Below, one piece after another: positions 44,867-53,789 of a stretch of 64,000 bases of DNA. Each line of letters opens with the position of its first letter. Within the stretch, counting starts at the first letter, position 1. The stretch is from assembly GCA_934434925.1 (NCBI GenBank), contig CAKSAC010000008.1, positions 1 through 64,000 of the forward strand, in the 5' to 3' direction. This DNA is from an uncultured Eubacteriales bacterium (GTDB lineage Bacteria; Bacillota; Clostridia; Oscillospirales; CAG-272). The translations under genes were made by a program, and so were the position numbers. The notes beneath the pieces were generated by a model. It saw only the letters and a list, made by a program, of their open reading frames with translations, made no database searches and was not told where the DNA came from.

Positions 44867-44872
44867 TATACT
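44867..44872 (+). promoter_or_regulatory. Extended -10 promoter of the VTT-cls operon
   Basis: TGC TATACT with no recognisable -35 at the right distance, about 45 bp before the start codon. Confidence 0.6.
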
Positions 44873-44915
44873 ATAAGGAGAATTCCCGAAAAAAAGAGGA
44901 AGGAGGAAACTTTTT

Positions 44916-45752
44916 ATGCGAAAACCCGACAAAAAAATCTGCGGGAAAGTGGCGTCGATCCTCCTTCTTGCCGCGCTGATCGGGGGCGGGTATCTGCTCT
45001 TCCGCGCCCTCGGATTTACCGATCTTACCCGGGAGGAACTCAGCCGGGCAATCGGAGAATACGGTGCGGCCGCGCCGCTGATCTTTATTCTGCTCTCTTT
45101 TTTGCAGGTGACTTTTATTCCGATCCCCTCCACGGTAACAATCCTTGCCGGGGCATATCTCTTCGGCGCGTGGAATTCTTTCCTTTATTCGTATATCGGC
45201 ATCGTGATCGGCAGTCTTTTTGCTTTTTTCCTCGGCCGCGTGCTGGGGAAACGCTTTGTTTGTTATATGGCCGGCGATCCCGAAAAAGTAGAGTCTTTTC
45301 TGCGCCGCGCCAAAAACAAGGAGACGGTTGTATTTTTCTTCATGTTTCTTTTCCCGGCATTCCCGGACGATCTGCTCTGCCTGATTGCCGGGATCCTGCC
45401 GATCAGTTTCCGCGCGTTTCTGTTTATGCAACTTACGACCCGCGTGACCTCCATCGGCGCAACGCTCTTTTTCTTCTCGGGCGAGATCATTCCGTTTTCG
45501 GGGTGGGGGATCCCCGTCATGATTGCCGCGGCGCTGGCGGGTCTTGCGCTCTTCTGGTTTTCCTTCCGCCATGCCGACGCGCTGATGGCCGCCTTTGACC
45601 GCATGACTTCCCGTGTTGCGTCGTTCTTTTCCCGGAAAAAAAGCAAAAACGCGGCCGTTGAAAGCCCGAGAATGCCGGAACCCGGAACCGGCCCGGAAAG
45701 CGATACTGCCCCCCGGGGGGAGCATACAAAGGAAAGGAGAGACGACCCATGA
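44916..45752 (+). CDS. VTT-domain (TVP38/DedA-like) membrane protein
   Basis: The 278-aa protein has about six hydrophobic segments and the VTT/SNARE-assoc motif region: LQVTFIPIPSTVTILAGAYLFG followed by GSLFAFFLGRVLGKR, then FLFPAFPDDLLCLIAG. Family members are thought to move lipids across the membrane. A Lys/Glu-rich tail of about 45 residues follows the last helix. AAGGAGG precedes the ATG, and it overlaps the cardiolipin synthase gene by 4 bp, which fits a membrane-lipid role. Confidence 0.9.
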   Translation: MRKPDKKICGKVASILLLAALIGGGYLLFRALGFTDLTREELSRAIGEYGAAAPLIFILLSFLQVTFIPIPSTVTILAGAYLFGAWNSFLYSYIGIVIGSLFAFFLGRVLGKRFVCYMAGDPEKVESFLRRAKNKETVVFFFMFLFPAFPDDLLCLIAGILPISFRAFLFMQLTTRVTSIGATLFFFSGEIIPFSGWGIPVMIAAALAGLALFWFSFRHADALMAAFDRMTSRVASFFSRKKSKNAAVESPRMPEPGTGPESDTAPRGEHTKERRDDP

Positions 45753-47281
45753 AAATCCTGAAACTGTTTTTCAGCCGCGGCATGATTGTCGCCATAGCCG
45801 TTATCCTGCAGGGGGCGGCGCTGGCGGCGCTGATGCTGGCATCCGGACTTTTTTCAATGTGGGCGGGCGTATTTTTTCTGCTTTTGGATATTTTTATCTT
45901 TTTCCATATGATCAACAAAGACAGCGACCCGTCCTTCAAGTTGCTTTGGATGTTTCTCATCATTCTTTTGCCGGTTTTCGGGAATATTCTTTATATTTTT
46001 CTCGCAAACCCGAAGATACACCGCCGTGAGAACGAGGCGCTGGATCGCGTGGAAAAAAAGAGGGAAGCCTACCTGTCTTCCGACTCTTCCTTTCAACATG
46101 CAGTCGAGGAGCAACTCGGAAAATACAGCGGCGCGGAGCGCCTTTTGCAGACGACGGCCTATTCGCACGGGCATCTCGGTAACCGCCTGACCTATTACGG
46201 CGACGGAGCCGTTTTCTTCCGCGATCTTTTAGAGTCGGTGCAACAGGCGCGGTCTTTTATCTTCCTGGAATTCTTCATCATCAAGCGCGGCAAGGTCTGG
46301 GATGAACTCTATCCGCTCCTTTTGCAGAAGGTGGAAGAAGGGGTGGAGATACGGATTCTGTATGACGATGTCGGTACGCTCGGAGAGCTGGAAGGCTCTT
46401 TCAATCGGAAATTAGAGAAAAAAGGGATTTTTTGCCGGAAATTCAACCCCGTCCGCCCGATTCTCTCCGGCATCTACAACTACCGCGACCATCGGAAGAT
46501 TGCGGTGATTGACGGCCGCGTGGCTTATACCGGCGGGATGAATCTGGCCGACGAATACGCGGGGCTGTCCGAACCATACGGAAAATGGAAAGACTCGGCG
46601 CTGAGGATTCGCGGTTCGGCGGTCGCCAACTTCACATTCCTGTTTTTGCAGCTCTTCGGGATGTGCGGCCCGTCGGACGAATTGAACTATACGCCCTATT
46701 TTGACAGTTTACCGAAAGAAGCGACCGCCGGCGGGTATGTTCATCCGTTCGGCACGGGGCCGGAACCCTTTTATCGCACCTCGGTGGCCGAGAACGTTTT
46801 TTTGACGCTTATCAATTCCGCCGAACGCTATCTCTACATCACCACCCCCTATCTCATTATGAGCCATACGGTGGAAACGGCGCTCCGCAACGCCGCTTAC
46901 CGGGGCGTGGATGTGCGGATTGTGACCCCGCATATTCCGGACAAAAAGATTGTTTTTCAGATGACGCGGGCTTCCTATTTTCCTCTTTTGGATTCGGGTG
47001 TGCGCATTTTTGAATATACGCCCGGGTTTATTCACGCCAAGCAGATTATCGCGGATGGAGAGATCGGCTTTGTCGGAAGTATCAATCTGGATTTCCGCAG
47101 TCTTTCGCACCACTTTGAATGCGGTGCGCTGATCTGCCACGACCCGGTGCTTGAATCAATCCGCCGGGATTTTGACGGAATTTTTGAAGTCAGCGCGGAG
47201 ATGACAAGCGAGAACTTCCGGATGAACCGCTTCGGATTCCTGATCAGCCGGTTGCTCGGGCTGTTTGCCCCGTTGTTCTGA
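45749..47281 (+). CDS. cls: Cardiolipin synthase
   Basis: The 510-aa enzyme has two or three N-terminal membrane helices and two phospholipase D motifs, HRKIAVIDG and HAKQIIADG followed by GSINLD. It joins two phosphatidylglycerols into cardiolipin and glycerol at the membrane. Coupled to the VTT gene by an ATGA overlap. The TGA stop is part of the first unit of a 17-bp tandem array. Confidence 0.95.
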   Translation: MKILKLFFSRGMIVAIAVILQGAALAALMLASGLFSMWAGVFFLLLDIFIFFHMINKDSDPSFKLLWMFLIILLPVFGNILYIFLANPKIHRRENEALDRVEKKREAYLSSDSSFQHAVEEQLGKYSGAERLLQTTAYSHGHLGNRLTYYGDGAVFFRDLLESVQQARSFIFLEFFIIKRGKVWDELYPLLLQKVEEGVEIRILYDDVGTLGELEGSFNRKLEKKGIFCRKFNPVRPILSGIYNYRDHRKIAVIDGRVAYTGGMNLADEYAGLSEPYGKWKDSALRIRGSAVANFTFLFLQLFGMCGPSDELNYTPYFDSLPKEATAGGYVHPFGTGPEPFYRTSVAENVFLTLINSAERYLYITTPYLIMSHTVETALRNAAYRGVDVRIVTPHIPDKKIVFQMTRASYFPLLDSGVRIFEYTPGFIHAKQIIADGEIGFVGSINLDFRSLSHHFECGALICHDPVLESIRRDFDGIFEVSAEMTSENFRMNRFGFLISRLLGLFAPLF

Positions 47282-47364
47282 TAAAGACCCGCATAAGATA
47301 AAAACCCGCAAAGGATAAAGACCCGCATAAGATAAAAACCCGCAAAGGATAAAGACCCGCATAG
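47280..47364. repeat. 17-bp tandem repeat starting in the cls stop codon
   Basis: Five units GATAAA(G/A)ACCCGCA(T/A)A(A/G) start at 47280, 47297, 47314, 47331 and 47348. Two alternating variants make a 34-bp higher-order unit. The GA of the cls stop TGA are the first two bases. Confidence 0.95.
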
Positions 47365-47380
47365 GACCGGCGGGTTACGG

Positions 47381-47470
47381 AAAAAGAAAAGCAGAAGTGC
47401 CGAAAATGAAGCGCCCCTGAAAAGATCAGACTTTTCGGAGGCCTGTCAAAAAGGCTTCTGCTTTTTCTTT
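47381..47470. terminator. Long structured terminator between cls and the exonuclease gene
   Basis: AAAAGAAAAGCAGAAG..GCC pairs with GGCTTCTGCTTTTTCTTTT over about 16 bp. Inside, GCC-CCTGAAAAG pairs with CTTTTCGGA-GGC around ATCAGA, and a small GCC..GGC hairpin follows. Flanking A and T runs allow use in both directions. Confidence 0.6.
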
Positions 47471-47531
47471 TGGCGCGTCCGATGGCGGGCGGCGCGAAAA
47501 AGGGATACGGCGGTTTGCCGGGATTCCGGCC

Positions 47532-47585
47532 GCCGGGGTTATGGTTGTCGCCGGGGTTATGGTTGTCGCCGGGTTATATCTGTCT
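47532..47585. repeat. 18-bp tandem repeat GCCGGGGTTATGGTTGTC
   Basis: Two perfect units (47532, 47550) and a partial third. They lie downstream of the exonuclease gene that ends at 47660 on the minus strand. Nothing else was recognised between 47471 and 47659. Confidence 0.85.
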
Positions 47586-47659
47586 CCGGGGGGAGAAACC
47601 GGCCGATGAGCGGGTCAGAAACGGCGATTTTTGTAAAGAAATCTTTACGGCACGGCGGA

Positions 47660-48655
47660 TCAGTCGTTCACGGAGGCCGGCGGGGCGGTTTTTTCTGTCC
47701 GTCCTGCCGTGCGATGCCGCCGGCGCGTACGCCGCCGTCGCTTTTGCGCAGCCTCCTCCATTTTTTGGCGGTACGCCTCGGTTTCGGCCGGGTCGGCGAT
47801 TGTGACGGTCTTGCGCAGGCGGTAGGTACCGTCAAAGTTGGAACTGACCCGCACCGTATAGAAGAGGTCGCCGTCTTTGTCGCAGTGGCAGAGTGTGCGG
47901 TATTTGTTCCCGCGTCCGCCGGACAGGCGCGAGAGGACTTTCGGCGGGGTGTGGCAGAGCGGGCAGTCATCCGCGCCGCTTTCGGGGGAAGACAGCGCCT
48001 CCTCCACGGTTTCATAACCGATATCGCCTATATCGGAGTCTCCGTAGGTCTTGTCGTAGAGATATTCTTCTCCGCGCGGGCCGTAATCGCGTACTCCGGC
48101 CGCAAGGTCCAGCCGCCGCGCAACGAGGGCGGTGAAATAGGCGTCGTTCAGGGCATCGTGCGCCGGGAGGGTCTGGGTTACGCCGAGCGTTTCCATCGCG
48201 CATTCCAGCGAACGCTGTTTCTGTGCGCCGTTTTCCTTCTGCCGGCTGTAAATCTTTTGCAGATCGTAATCACAATCGAGCCAGGCGGACGGAATATTGT
48301 GCGCCGCAAGATTTTCGCGGAGCATCGGCACATCGTCCGGCCCCCATGTCAGAAGAACAAAGTTGTTGCCGCACCAATGGCGGAAACTTTCCGAAGCTTC
48401 CGGGAGGGGGGTTCCGTTATCGATCATTTCCTGCGAGATGCCGGTCAGGTTGCGCACATGCTTATGTATTTTTGTGAAGAACCGGGGTTTGACAATGATA
48501 CTGTAACTTCCGGTGATATTCATGCTGTCATCCAGTTTGACCGCCCCGATCTGAATTACTTCGCCGTGCAGGTGCGCGCCGATACGTTTTTGCACAGCCA
48601 GGGCGCGTTGTACATAGGTCTGGTTCCATTCCAGATCCAACATTATATAATCCAT
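47660..48655 (-). CDS. DEDDh 3'-5' exonuclease (DnaQ/KapD-like)
   Basis: The 331-aa protein has an N-terminal exonuclease domain (about 1-185) with DLEWNQ (Asp and Glu of motif I), the D of GPDDVPML (motif II) and HDALNDAYF (motif III). A Cys-containing region with CPLC and CHC (about 228-255) and a basic Arg/Lys-rich tail follow. It probably trims RNA or DNA ends; relatives include KapD. The start at 48655 is chosen because a near-perfect promoter lies only 30 bp upstream, so longer frames cannot be translated. Confidence 0.88.
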   Translation of the reverse strand: MDYIMLDLEWNQTYVQRALAVQKRIGAHLHGEVIQIGAVKLDDSMNITGSYSIIVKPRFFTKIHKHVRNLTGISQEMIDNGTPLPEASESFRHWCGNNFVLLTWGPDDVPMLRENLAAHNIPSAWLDCDYDLQKIYSRQKENGAQKQRSLECAMETLGVTQTLPAHDALNDAYFTALVARRLDLAAGVRDYGPRGEEYLYDKTYGDSDIGDIGYETVEEALSSPESGADDCPLCHTPPKVLSRLSGGRGNKYRTLCHCDKDGDLFYTVRVSSNFDGTYRLRKTVTIADPAETEAYRQKMEEAAQKRRRRTRRRHRTAGRTEKTAPPASVND

Positions 48656-48685
48656 ATTGCTCCAATCCGTCATTCCGACCATCCT

Positions 48686-48714
48686 ATTATACCGGATTTT
48701 TGCGTGATTGTCAA
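48686..48714 (-). promoter_or_regulatory. Promoter of the exonuclease gene
   Basis: On the minus strand a perfect TTGACA and TATAAT are 17 bp apart. Confidence 0.9.
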
Positions 48715-48753
48715 TCGTCCGTGCGCAAAAAAGACTTCCGACACAAAAATCGC

Positions 48754-48782
48754 TTGACAAGAATAAAATTATAATGTATATC
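48754..48782 (+). promoter_or_regulatory. Promoter of glnN
   Basis: TTGACA and TATATC are 17 bp apart. A perfect TATAAT at 48770 is too close to this -35. Confidence 0.65.
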
Positions 48783-48849
48783 TATTTTTGTACAGAGTAT
48801 TGAAATGGACGGATTGACCATCCGGACGAACGATCGGAAGGAGACCGAT

Positions 48850-50943
48850 ATGGAAAATGCAAGCCGTCTTCCCGCACTGTTTGGCAGTATGGTGTTTGGC
48901 GAGGAGGCCATGAAGAAGACTTTGTCCCCGGAGATCTACACCGCGCTGAAAAAAACGACCGAAAACGGGGAGCCTTTATCACCCGAAGTGGCGGATGCCG
49001 TGGCGGAAGCCATGAAGAACTGGGCCATGGAACGGGGGGCTACCCATTTTACGCATTGGTTTCAGCCCATGACCGGTATCACCGCCGAAAAGCACGACAG
49101 TTTTCTGGAACCGGCGGAAGAAGGCCGGATTCTCATGAGTTTTTCCGGAAAGGCATTGATCAAAGGAGAACCGGACGCTTCCGCGTTCCCTTCGGGCGGC
49201 CTGCGCGCGACCTTTGAAGCGCGCGGATATACAGCGTGGGATCCGACCTCTCCGGCCTTTGTGAAGGAAGGAACCCTTTATATTCCGACGGCGTTCTGTT
49301 CTTTCGGCGGGGCGGCGCTCGATAAAAAAACGCCGCTTTTGCGGTCGATGGACTGCGTGGCGCGATCTGCCGGACGGCTTCTTTCACTGCTCGGGACCGA
49401 GACCCGGGTGACGACGACGGTCGGAGCGGAGCAGGAGTATTTTCTGATCCCGCGCGAACTCTTTGAACGCCGGCGCGACCTGCGCCTCTGCGGACGGACG
49501 CTCTTCGGAGCCAGACCGCCGAAAGGACAGGAGCTGGACGATCACTATTTCGGGGCGATCCGGCCGGAAGTCAAGGGCTTCATGGACGATTTGGATTATG
49601 AACTGTGGAAACTGGGCGTTATGGCCAAAACCGAACATAACGAAGCGGCTCCCGCCCAGCATGAACTGGCACCGGTCTACGAGACTACCAATATTGCCTG
49701 CGACCACAATCAGCTCACCATGGAAATGATGAAAAAGGTGGCCACGCGGCATGGGCTGGTCTGCCTTTTGCACGAAAAGCCCTTCGCGGGGGTGAACGGG
49801 AGCGGAAAGCATAATAACTGGTCGCTTTCCACAACGGACGGGGTGAACCTTCTGCGCCCCGGAAAGACCCCGGCAGAGATGATGCGTTTTCTGCTTTTTG
49901 TGACGGCGGTGCTGGCCGCGGTGGATGAATATGCCGATCTGCTCCGGCTTTCGGTTGCGACGGCTTCCAATGACTGCCGCCTCGGCGGGTATGAGGCTCC
50001 GCCGGTCATTCTTTCCGTCTTCCTCGGGGAAGAGCTGACAACGGTACTCGACGCAATCGCCGCGGAGCATATCGACTATACGAAAAAGAAAAAAGCGCTG
50101 ATGGATCTCGGCGCGTCGGTTCTGCCGAAGATTCCGAAAGATAATTCCGACAGGAACCGCACCTCTCCCTTTGCCTTTACGGGAAATAAATTTGAGTTCC
50201 GTATGTTGGGGTCTTCCGCTTCAATCGCGGAGCCGAACATCATTCTGAACACTGCCGTAGCGGAGATACTGGACCGGTTTTCCGACGAGCTGGAAAAAGC
50301 GGCAGACCGCACCGACGCGGTCGGGAAACTGATCGGCCGCACCTATCAGGCGCATAAGCGTATTGTTTTCAACGGGAACGGCTATTCCGAAGAGTGGAGA
50401 AAAGAGGCTGCCCGCCGCGGCCTGCCCGAACGCCGCAGTACGGCCGAAGCGCTTTCGCATTATATGGATGAAAAGAATCTGGAACTCTTCATCCGCCATG
50501 GAATCTTCACACGCGAAGAAGTCGCTTCCCGCGAAGAGATTCTGCTGGAAAATTACGCAAAGACCCTGCATATCGAGGCCCTCACGATGACCGAAATGAC
50601 AAGGCGCGAGATTCTGCCGGCGATCGCTTCTTATGAAGAAAAACTGAGCCGGCTGGCCTGCTGTAAGAACGAATTGCATCTTCCGGCGACGTACGAATGC
50701 GATCTTCTTTCCCGCCTCGGTTGTCTGGCCGCCGATGCCGCCGCGCAGTCGGATGAACTCTACCGCCGGGCGGAGGCCGCCGCCGCGCTCGCTTTGCCGG
50801 GCGAACGCGCCGCCGCTTTTGACAAGGAAGTGGCCCCTGCGATGGCGCGCCTGCGCGCAACGGTTGACGAAGCGGAGACCGTTATGCCCTCGGTTGCCGG
50901 CGCGTGGCCCTATCCTTCCTATACCGATCTGCTTTATTATTAA
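48850..50943 (+). CDS. glnN: Glutamine synthetase type III
   Basis: The 697-aa enzyme makes glutamine from glutamate, ammonia and ATP. GSIII features include [11 protein letters not shown] at the start, [38 protein letters not shown] and the C-terminal extension. This length is normal for GSIII and much longer than GSI. AAGGAG six bases before 48850 sets the start; the 15 codons upstream are leader. No GlnR or ammonium transporter gene is nearby. Confidence 0.97.
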   Translation: MENASRLPALFGSMVFGEEAMKKTLSPEIYTALKKTTENGEPLSPEVADAVAEAMKNWAMERGATHFTHWFQPMTGITAEKHDSFLEPAEEGRILMSFSGKALIKGEPDASAFPSGGLRATFEARGYTAWDPTSPAFVKEGTLYIPTAFCSFGGAALDKKTPLLRSMDCVARSAGRLLSLLGTETRVTTTVGAEQEYFLIPRELFERRRDLRLCGRTLFGARPPKGQELDDHYFGAIRPEVKGFMDDLDYELWKLGVMAKTEHNEAAPAQHELAPVYETTNIACDHNQLTMEMMKKVATRHGLVCLLHEKPFAGVNGSGKHNNWSLSTTDGVNLLRPGKTPAEMMRFLLFVTAVLAAVDEYADLLRLSVATASNDCRLGGYEAPPVILSVFLGEELTTVLDAIAAEHIDYTKKKKALMDLGASVLPKIPKDNSDRNRTSPFAFTGNKFEFRMLGSSASIAEPNIILNTAVAEILDRFSDELEKAADRTDAVGKLIGRTYQAHKRIVFNGNGYSEEWRKEAARRGLPERRSTAEALSHYMDEKNLELFIRHGIFTREEVASREEILLENYAKTLHIEALTMTEMTRREILPAIASYEEKLSRLACCKNELHLPATYECDLLSRLGCLAADAAAQSDELYRRAEAAAALALPGERAAAFDKEVAPAMARLRATVDEAETVMPSVAGAWPYPSYTDLLYY

Positions 50944-50978
50944 GCCCGTACCGGAGCTATTAAGCCCGTACCGGAGCG
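50940..50978. repeat. 20-bp tandem repeat containing the glnN stop codon
   Basis: TTAAGCCCGTACCGGAGC occurs at 50940 and 50960. The TAA stop of glnN is bases two to four of the first copy, so the second copy repeats the stop too. Confidence 0.9.
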
Positions 50979-51078
50979 CGCACCCCGGCGCGCGGCCCGC
51001 TTGCGGCAATGCCGGACGCTTTCCCGGAATTTGCGGAAAGATTCCGGCCGGAACCAATCTGTATAGTTTTCTTTACAA

Positions 51079-51111
51079 AAAACGCCTTCGCGTCATGCGG
51101 AGGCGTTTCTT
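51079..51111. terminator. Bidirectional terminator between glnN and leuS
   Basis: AAACGCCT..AGGCGTTT with A-run and TCTTT on the two sides. Confidence 0.88.
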
Positions 51112-51144
51112 TATGCTTTTTGTGCTTTCACGCAGGGTGGGCGA

Positions 51145-53547
51145 TTACCGGACCACGATATTGACAATCTTATCCGGAACGTAAATCTCTTTGACGGTGG
51201 TCTTGCCGGCAATGGCGGCGGCAATCTTCGGGAGAGCGCGGGCGGCGGCCAAGGCTTCTTCGCGGCCGGTTCCGACGGGCAGAGAAAGAAGATCACGGAC
51301 TTTGCCGCAGACCTGTACGGCGACTTCGACCGTTGCATCCTGTGTTTTGGCTTCGTCGTATGTCGGCCATGCGGAGAGAGAAAGAAGTTCTTTGTGGCCG
51401 AGCCCTTCATAGATTTCCTCACAAAGGTGCGGGGCAATCGGGCAGAGCAGGCTGATAAAGGTCTCCAGCTCCTCTTTTGTCAGGTGGCCGACATCGGAAA
51501 TCTTGTTGAGCAGTTCCATCATGGCCGCAATGGCGGTATTGAATTTCATGTCCTCGATATCTGCGGAGACCTTTTTCACGGTCTTGTGGAATGCGGATTC
51601 CAGTTCCGGAGTCACGCCTTCGCCGTGCGCAAGACCGGGCAGATCGGCAACTCGTTCGAGGAAGCGCTTACAGCCGCGCACGGAGTTTTCGTTCCACGGT
51701 GCGGCCGAGCCGTAATCTCCCATAAAGAGGACATAGGTGCGCAAAACATCCGCGCCATATTCCCGCACAATGTCGAGCGGATCGACGACATTCCCCTTGG
51801 ATTTGCTCATCTTCTCACCGTCCGGCCCGAGAATCAGCCCCTGCGCGGTACGTTTGGCATAAGGCTCCGGCGTGTTGACGACGCCGATATCATAGAGAAA
51901 ATGATGCCAGAAGCGCGAGTAGATCATGTGGCGCGTGACATGCTCCATGCCGCCGTTATACCAATCAACCGGCATCCAATAGGCCAGCTTTTCGGGGTCG
52001 GCCAGCGCATGAGGGTTGTGGGGGTCGATATAGCGGAGAAAATACCAGGAAGAACCGGCCCACTGCGGCATGGTATCGGTCTCGCGCCGGGCAGGCGCGC
52101 CGCACTTCGGACAGGTGCAGTTCACAAACGCGGGAATCTTGGCCAGCGGAGATTCGCCCCCTTCTCCCGGCTCAAAATTCTCTACCTGCGGCAGGCGGAG
52201 AGGCAGTTCTTCATACGGAACGGGAACCATCCCGCAGTTTTTACAATGGACGATCGGAATCGGTTCTCCCCAGTAACGCTGGCGGTTGAAGGCCCAGTCC
52301 TTCATTTTGTACTGAACGCCCTCTTCACCGATGCCGCGTTCGCGAAGGACTTCAATCATCCGGGCAATCGAATCTTTTTTGTTGGTATACCCGTTCAGGA
52401 ACCCGGAGTTGACCATCTCGCCGTCGCCGGTATAGGCCGCCGCCGAAATATCGCCGCCCTTGATGACTTCGACAATATCGATCCCGAACTTTTTGGCAAA
52501 ATCATAATCGCGCTCGTCATGCGCCGGAACTGCCATGATGGCACCGGTGCCGTAGCCCATCATAACATAGTCGGCAATATACAGCGGGATTTCCTTGCCG
52601 GTCAGAGGATGTGTAACCGTCAGACCGTCAAGGCGTACGCCGGTCTTGTCTTTTGCGAGCTGGGTGCGCTCAAACTCGGTCTTTTTGGCGCAGGCTTCCC
52701 GATAGGCGCGCACATCGTCCATATTGCGGATCGAGGCGGCATATTTGTCAATCAGCGGATGCTCGGGCGCAATGACCATGAAAGTCACGCCGAAAAGAGT
52801 ATCGGGGCGCGTGGTATATATGCGCAGATTGTCCTTGGCTCCCGTGAGGGGGAAATTGACGAAAGCGCCGGTGGAACGGCCGATCCAGTTAATCTGTTGC
52901 TGTCTGACATTCGGCAGATAGTCAACGGTATTCAGCCCTTCAAGCAACTTGTCCGCATAGCGTGTGATGCGCAGATACCACACATCTTTGGATTTTTGCA
53001 CGACCTCGCTTTTGCAGATATCGCAGTGTCCGCCCTGGCTGTCTTCATTGGAAAGAACCACACGGCAGGACGGGCAATAATTGACCAGCGCGGTATCCCG
53101 GAACACAAGTCCCGCCTCGAACATTTTGAGAAAAATCCATTGCGTCCATTTATAGTAATCCTCGTCGGTCGTGTCTATGACGCGCGACCAGTCGAAAGAA
53201 AAGCCCACCTTTTTAAGCTGGGTGGTGAACCGCTCAATATTGACGTCGGTGACGTGGCGGGGGTGCGTATGGTTTTTGATGGCGTAATTCTCAGTCGGAA
53301 GGCCGAATGCGTCAAACCCGATGGGAAAGAGGACGTTATAACCCTGCATACGGCGCTTGCGGCTGACGACCTCCAATCCGGAATAAGCCTTGATATGGCC
53401 GACATGCATCCCGGCCCCACTGGGGTAGGGGAACTCCACCAGCCCGTAAAACTTCGGCTTTTCACTATGGTCGTCGGCGAGGAAAGCTCCGTCAGCCTCC
53501 CAGCGTGCCTGCCATTTTTCTTCCACGGAACGGAAATCGTATTTCAT
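51145..53547 (-). CDS. leuS: Leucyl-tRNA synthetase
   Basis: The 800-aa class I synthetase charges tRNA-Leu. It has the HIGH-type motif HVGH (48-51), a zinc-like region CPSC..CDIC, the editing domain with TTRPDTLFG, and KMSKSKGN near 577. It is normal for bacterial LeuRS. AGGAG nine bases before the ATG; a perfect promoter is 60 bp upstream. A T-box leader was looked for and not found. Confidence 0.98.
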   Translation of the reverse strand: MKYDFRSVEEKWQARWEADGAFLADDHSEKPKFYGLVEFPYPSGAGMHVGHIKAYSGLEVVSRKRRMQGYNVLFPIGFDAFGLPTENYAIKNHTHPRHVTDVNIERFTTQLKKVGFSFDWSRVIDTTDEDYYKWTQWIFLKMFEAGLVFRDTALVNYCPSCRVVLSNEDSQGGHCDICKSEVVQKSKDVWYLRITRYADKLLEGLNTVDYLPNVRQQQINWIGRSTGAFVNFPLTGAKDNLRIYTTRPDTLFGVTFMVIAPEHPLIDKYAASIRNMDDVRAYREACAKKTEFERTQLAKDKTGVRLDGLTVTHPLTGKEIPLYIADYVMMGYGTGAIMAVPAHDERDYDFAKKFGIDIVEVIKGGDISAAAYTGDGEMVNSGFLNGYTNKKDSIARMIEVLRERGIGEEGVQYKMKDWAFNRQRYWGEPIPIVHCKNCGMVPVPYEELPLRLPQVENFEPGEGGESPLAKIPAFVNCTCPKCGAPARRETDTMPQWAGSSWYFLRYIDPHNPHALADPEKLAYWMPVDWYNGGMEHVTRHMIYSRFWHHFLYDIGVVNTPEPYAKRTAQGLILGPDGEKMSKSKGNVVDPLDIVREYGADVLRTYVLFMGDYGSAAPWNENSVRGCKRFLERVADLPGLAHGEGVTPELESAFHKTVKKVSADIEDMKFNTAIAAMMELLNKISDVGHLTKEELETFISLLCPIAPHLCEEIYEGLGHKELLSLSAWPTYDEAKTQDATVEVAVQVCGKVRDLLSLPVGTGREEALAAARALPKIAAAIAGKTTVKEIYVPDKIVNIVVR

Positions 53548-53605
53548 GTTTCTTCTCCTGTGTGCGCCCTTTGCGCGGTTGTTTTATTATACTGTACAAT
53601 GTACT

Positions 53606-53634
53606 ATTATACTCTTCCCACGCAACTCTGTCAA
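53606..53634 (-). promoter_or_regulatory. Promoter of leuS
   Basis: On the minus strand perfect TTGACA and TATAAT, 17 bp apart. Confidence 0.92.
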
Positions 53635-53721
53635 TACAGGGCGGTAAAAAGTATTTTTCACCGTCCGAAGGTCTTTTTTGTCGCACGAGGCCCTTTTTTC
53701 ATCGGAAATCTCTGCGGGGGC

Positions 53722-53750
53722 TTGTTTTTTCCCTTCCGGCGTTGTACAAT
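53722..53750 (+). promoter_or_regulatory. Promoter of the rhamnulokinase-like gene
   Basis: TTGTTT and TACAAT are 17 bp apart, 40 bp before the start codon. Confidence 0.65.
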
Positions 53751-53789
53751 AGATACGATAAAATGCCTCCGGGCAGAAGAAGGAGAGAC

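Noticed and set aside
47470..47805. Plus-strand frame of 111 codons after cls
   Set aside because: It covers a tandem repeat and the antisense of the exonuclease 3' end; no start signal.
53550..53760. T-box leader for leuS
   Set aside because: The promoter lies only about 60 bp before the start codon, leaving no room, and no T-box sequence is present.
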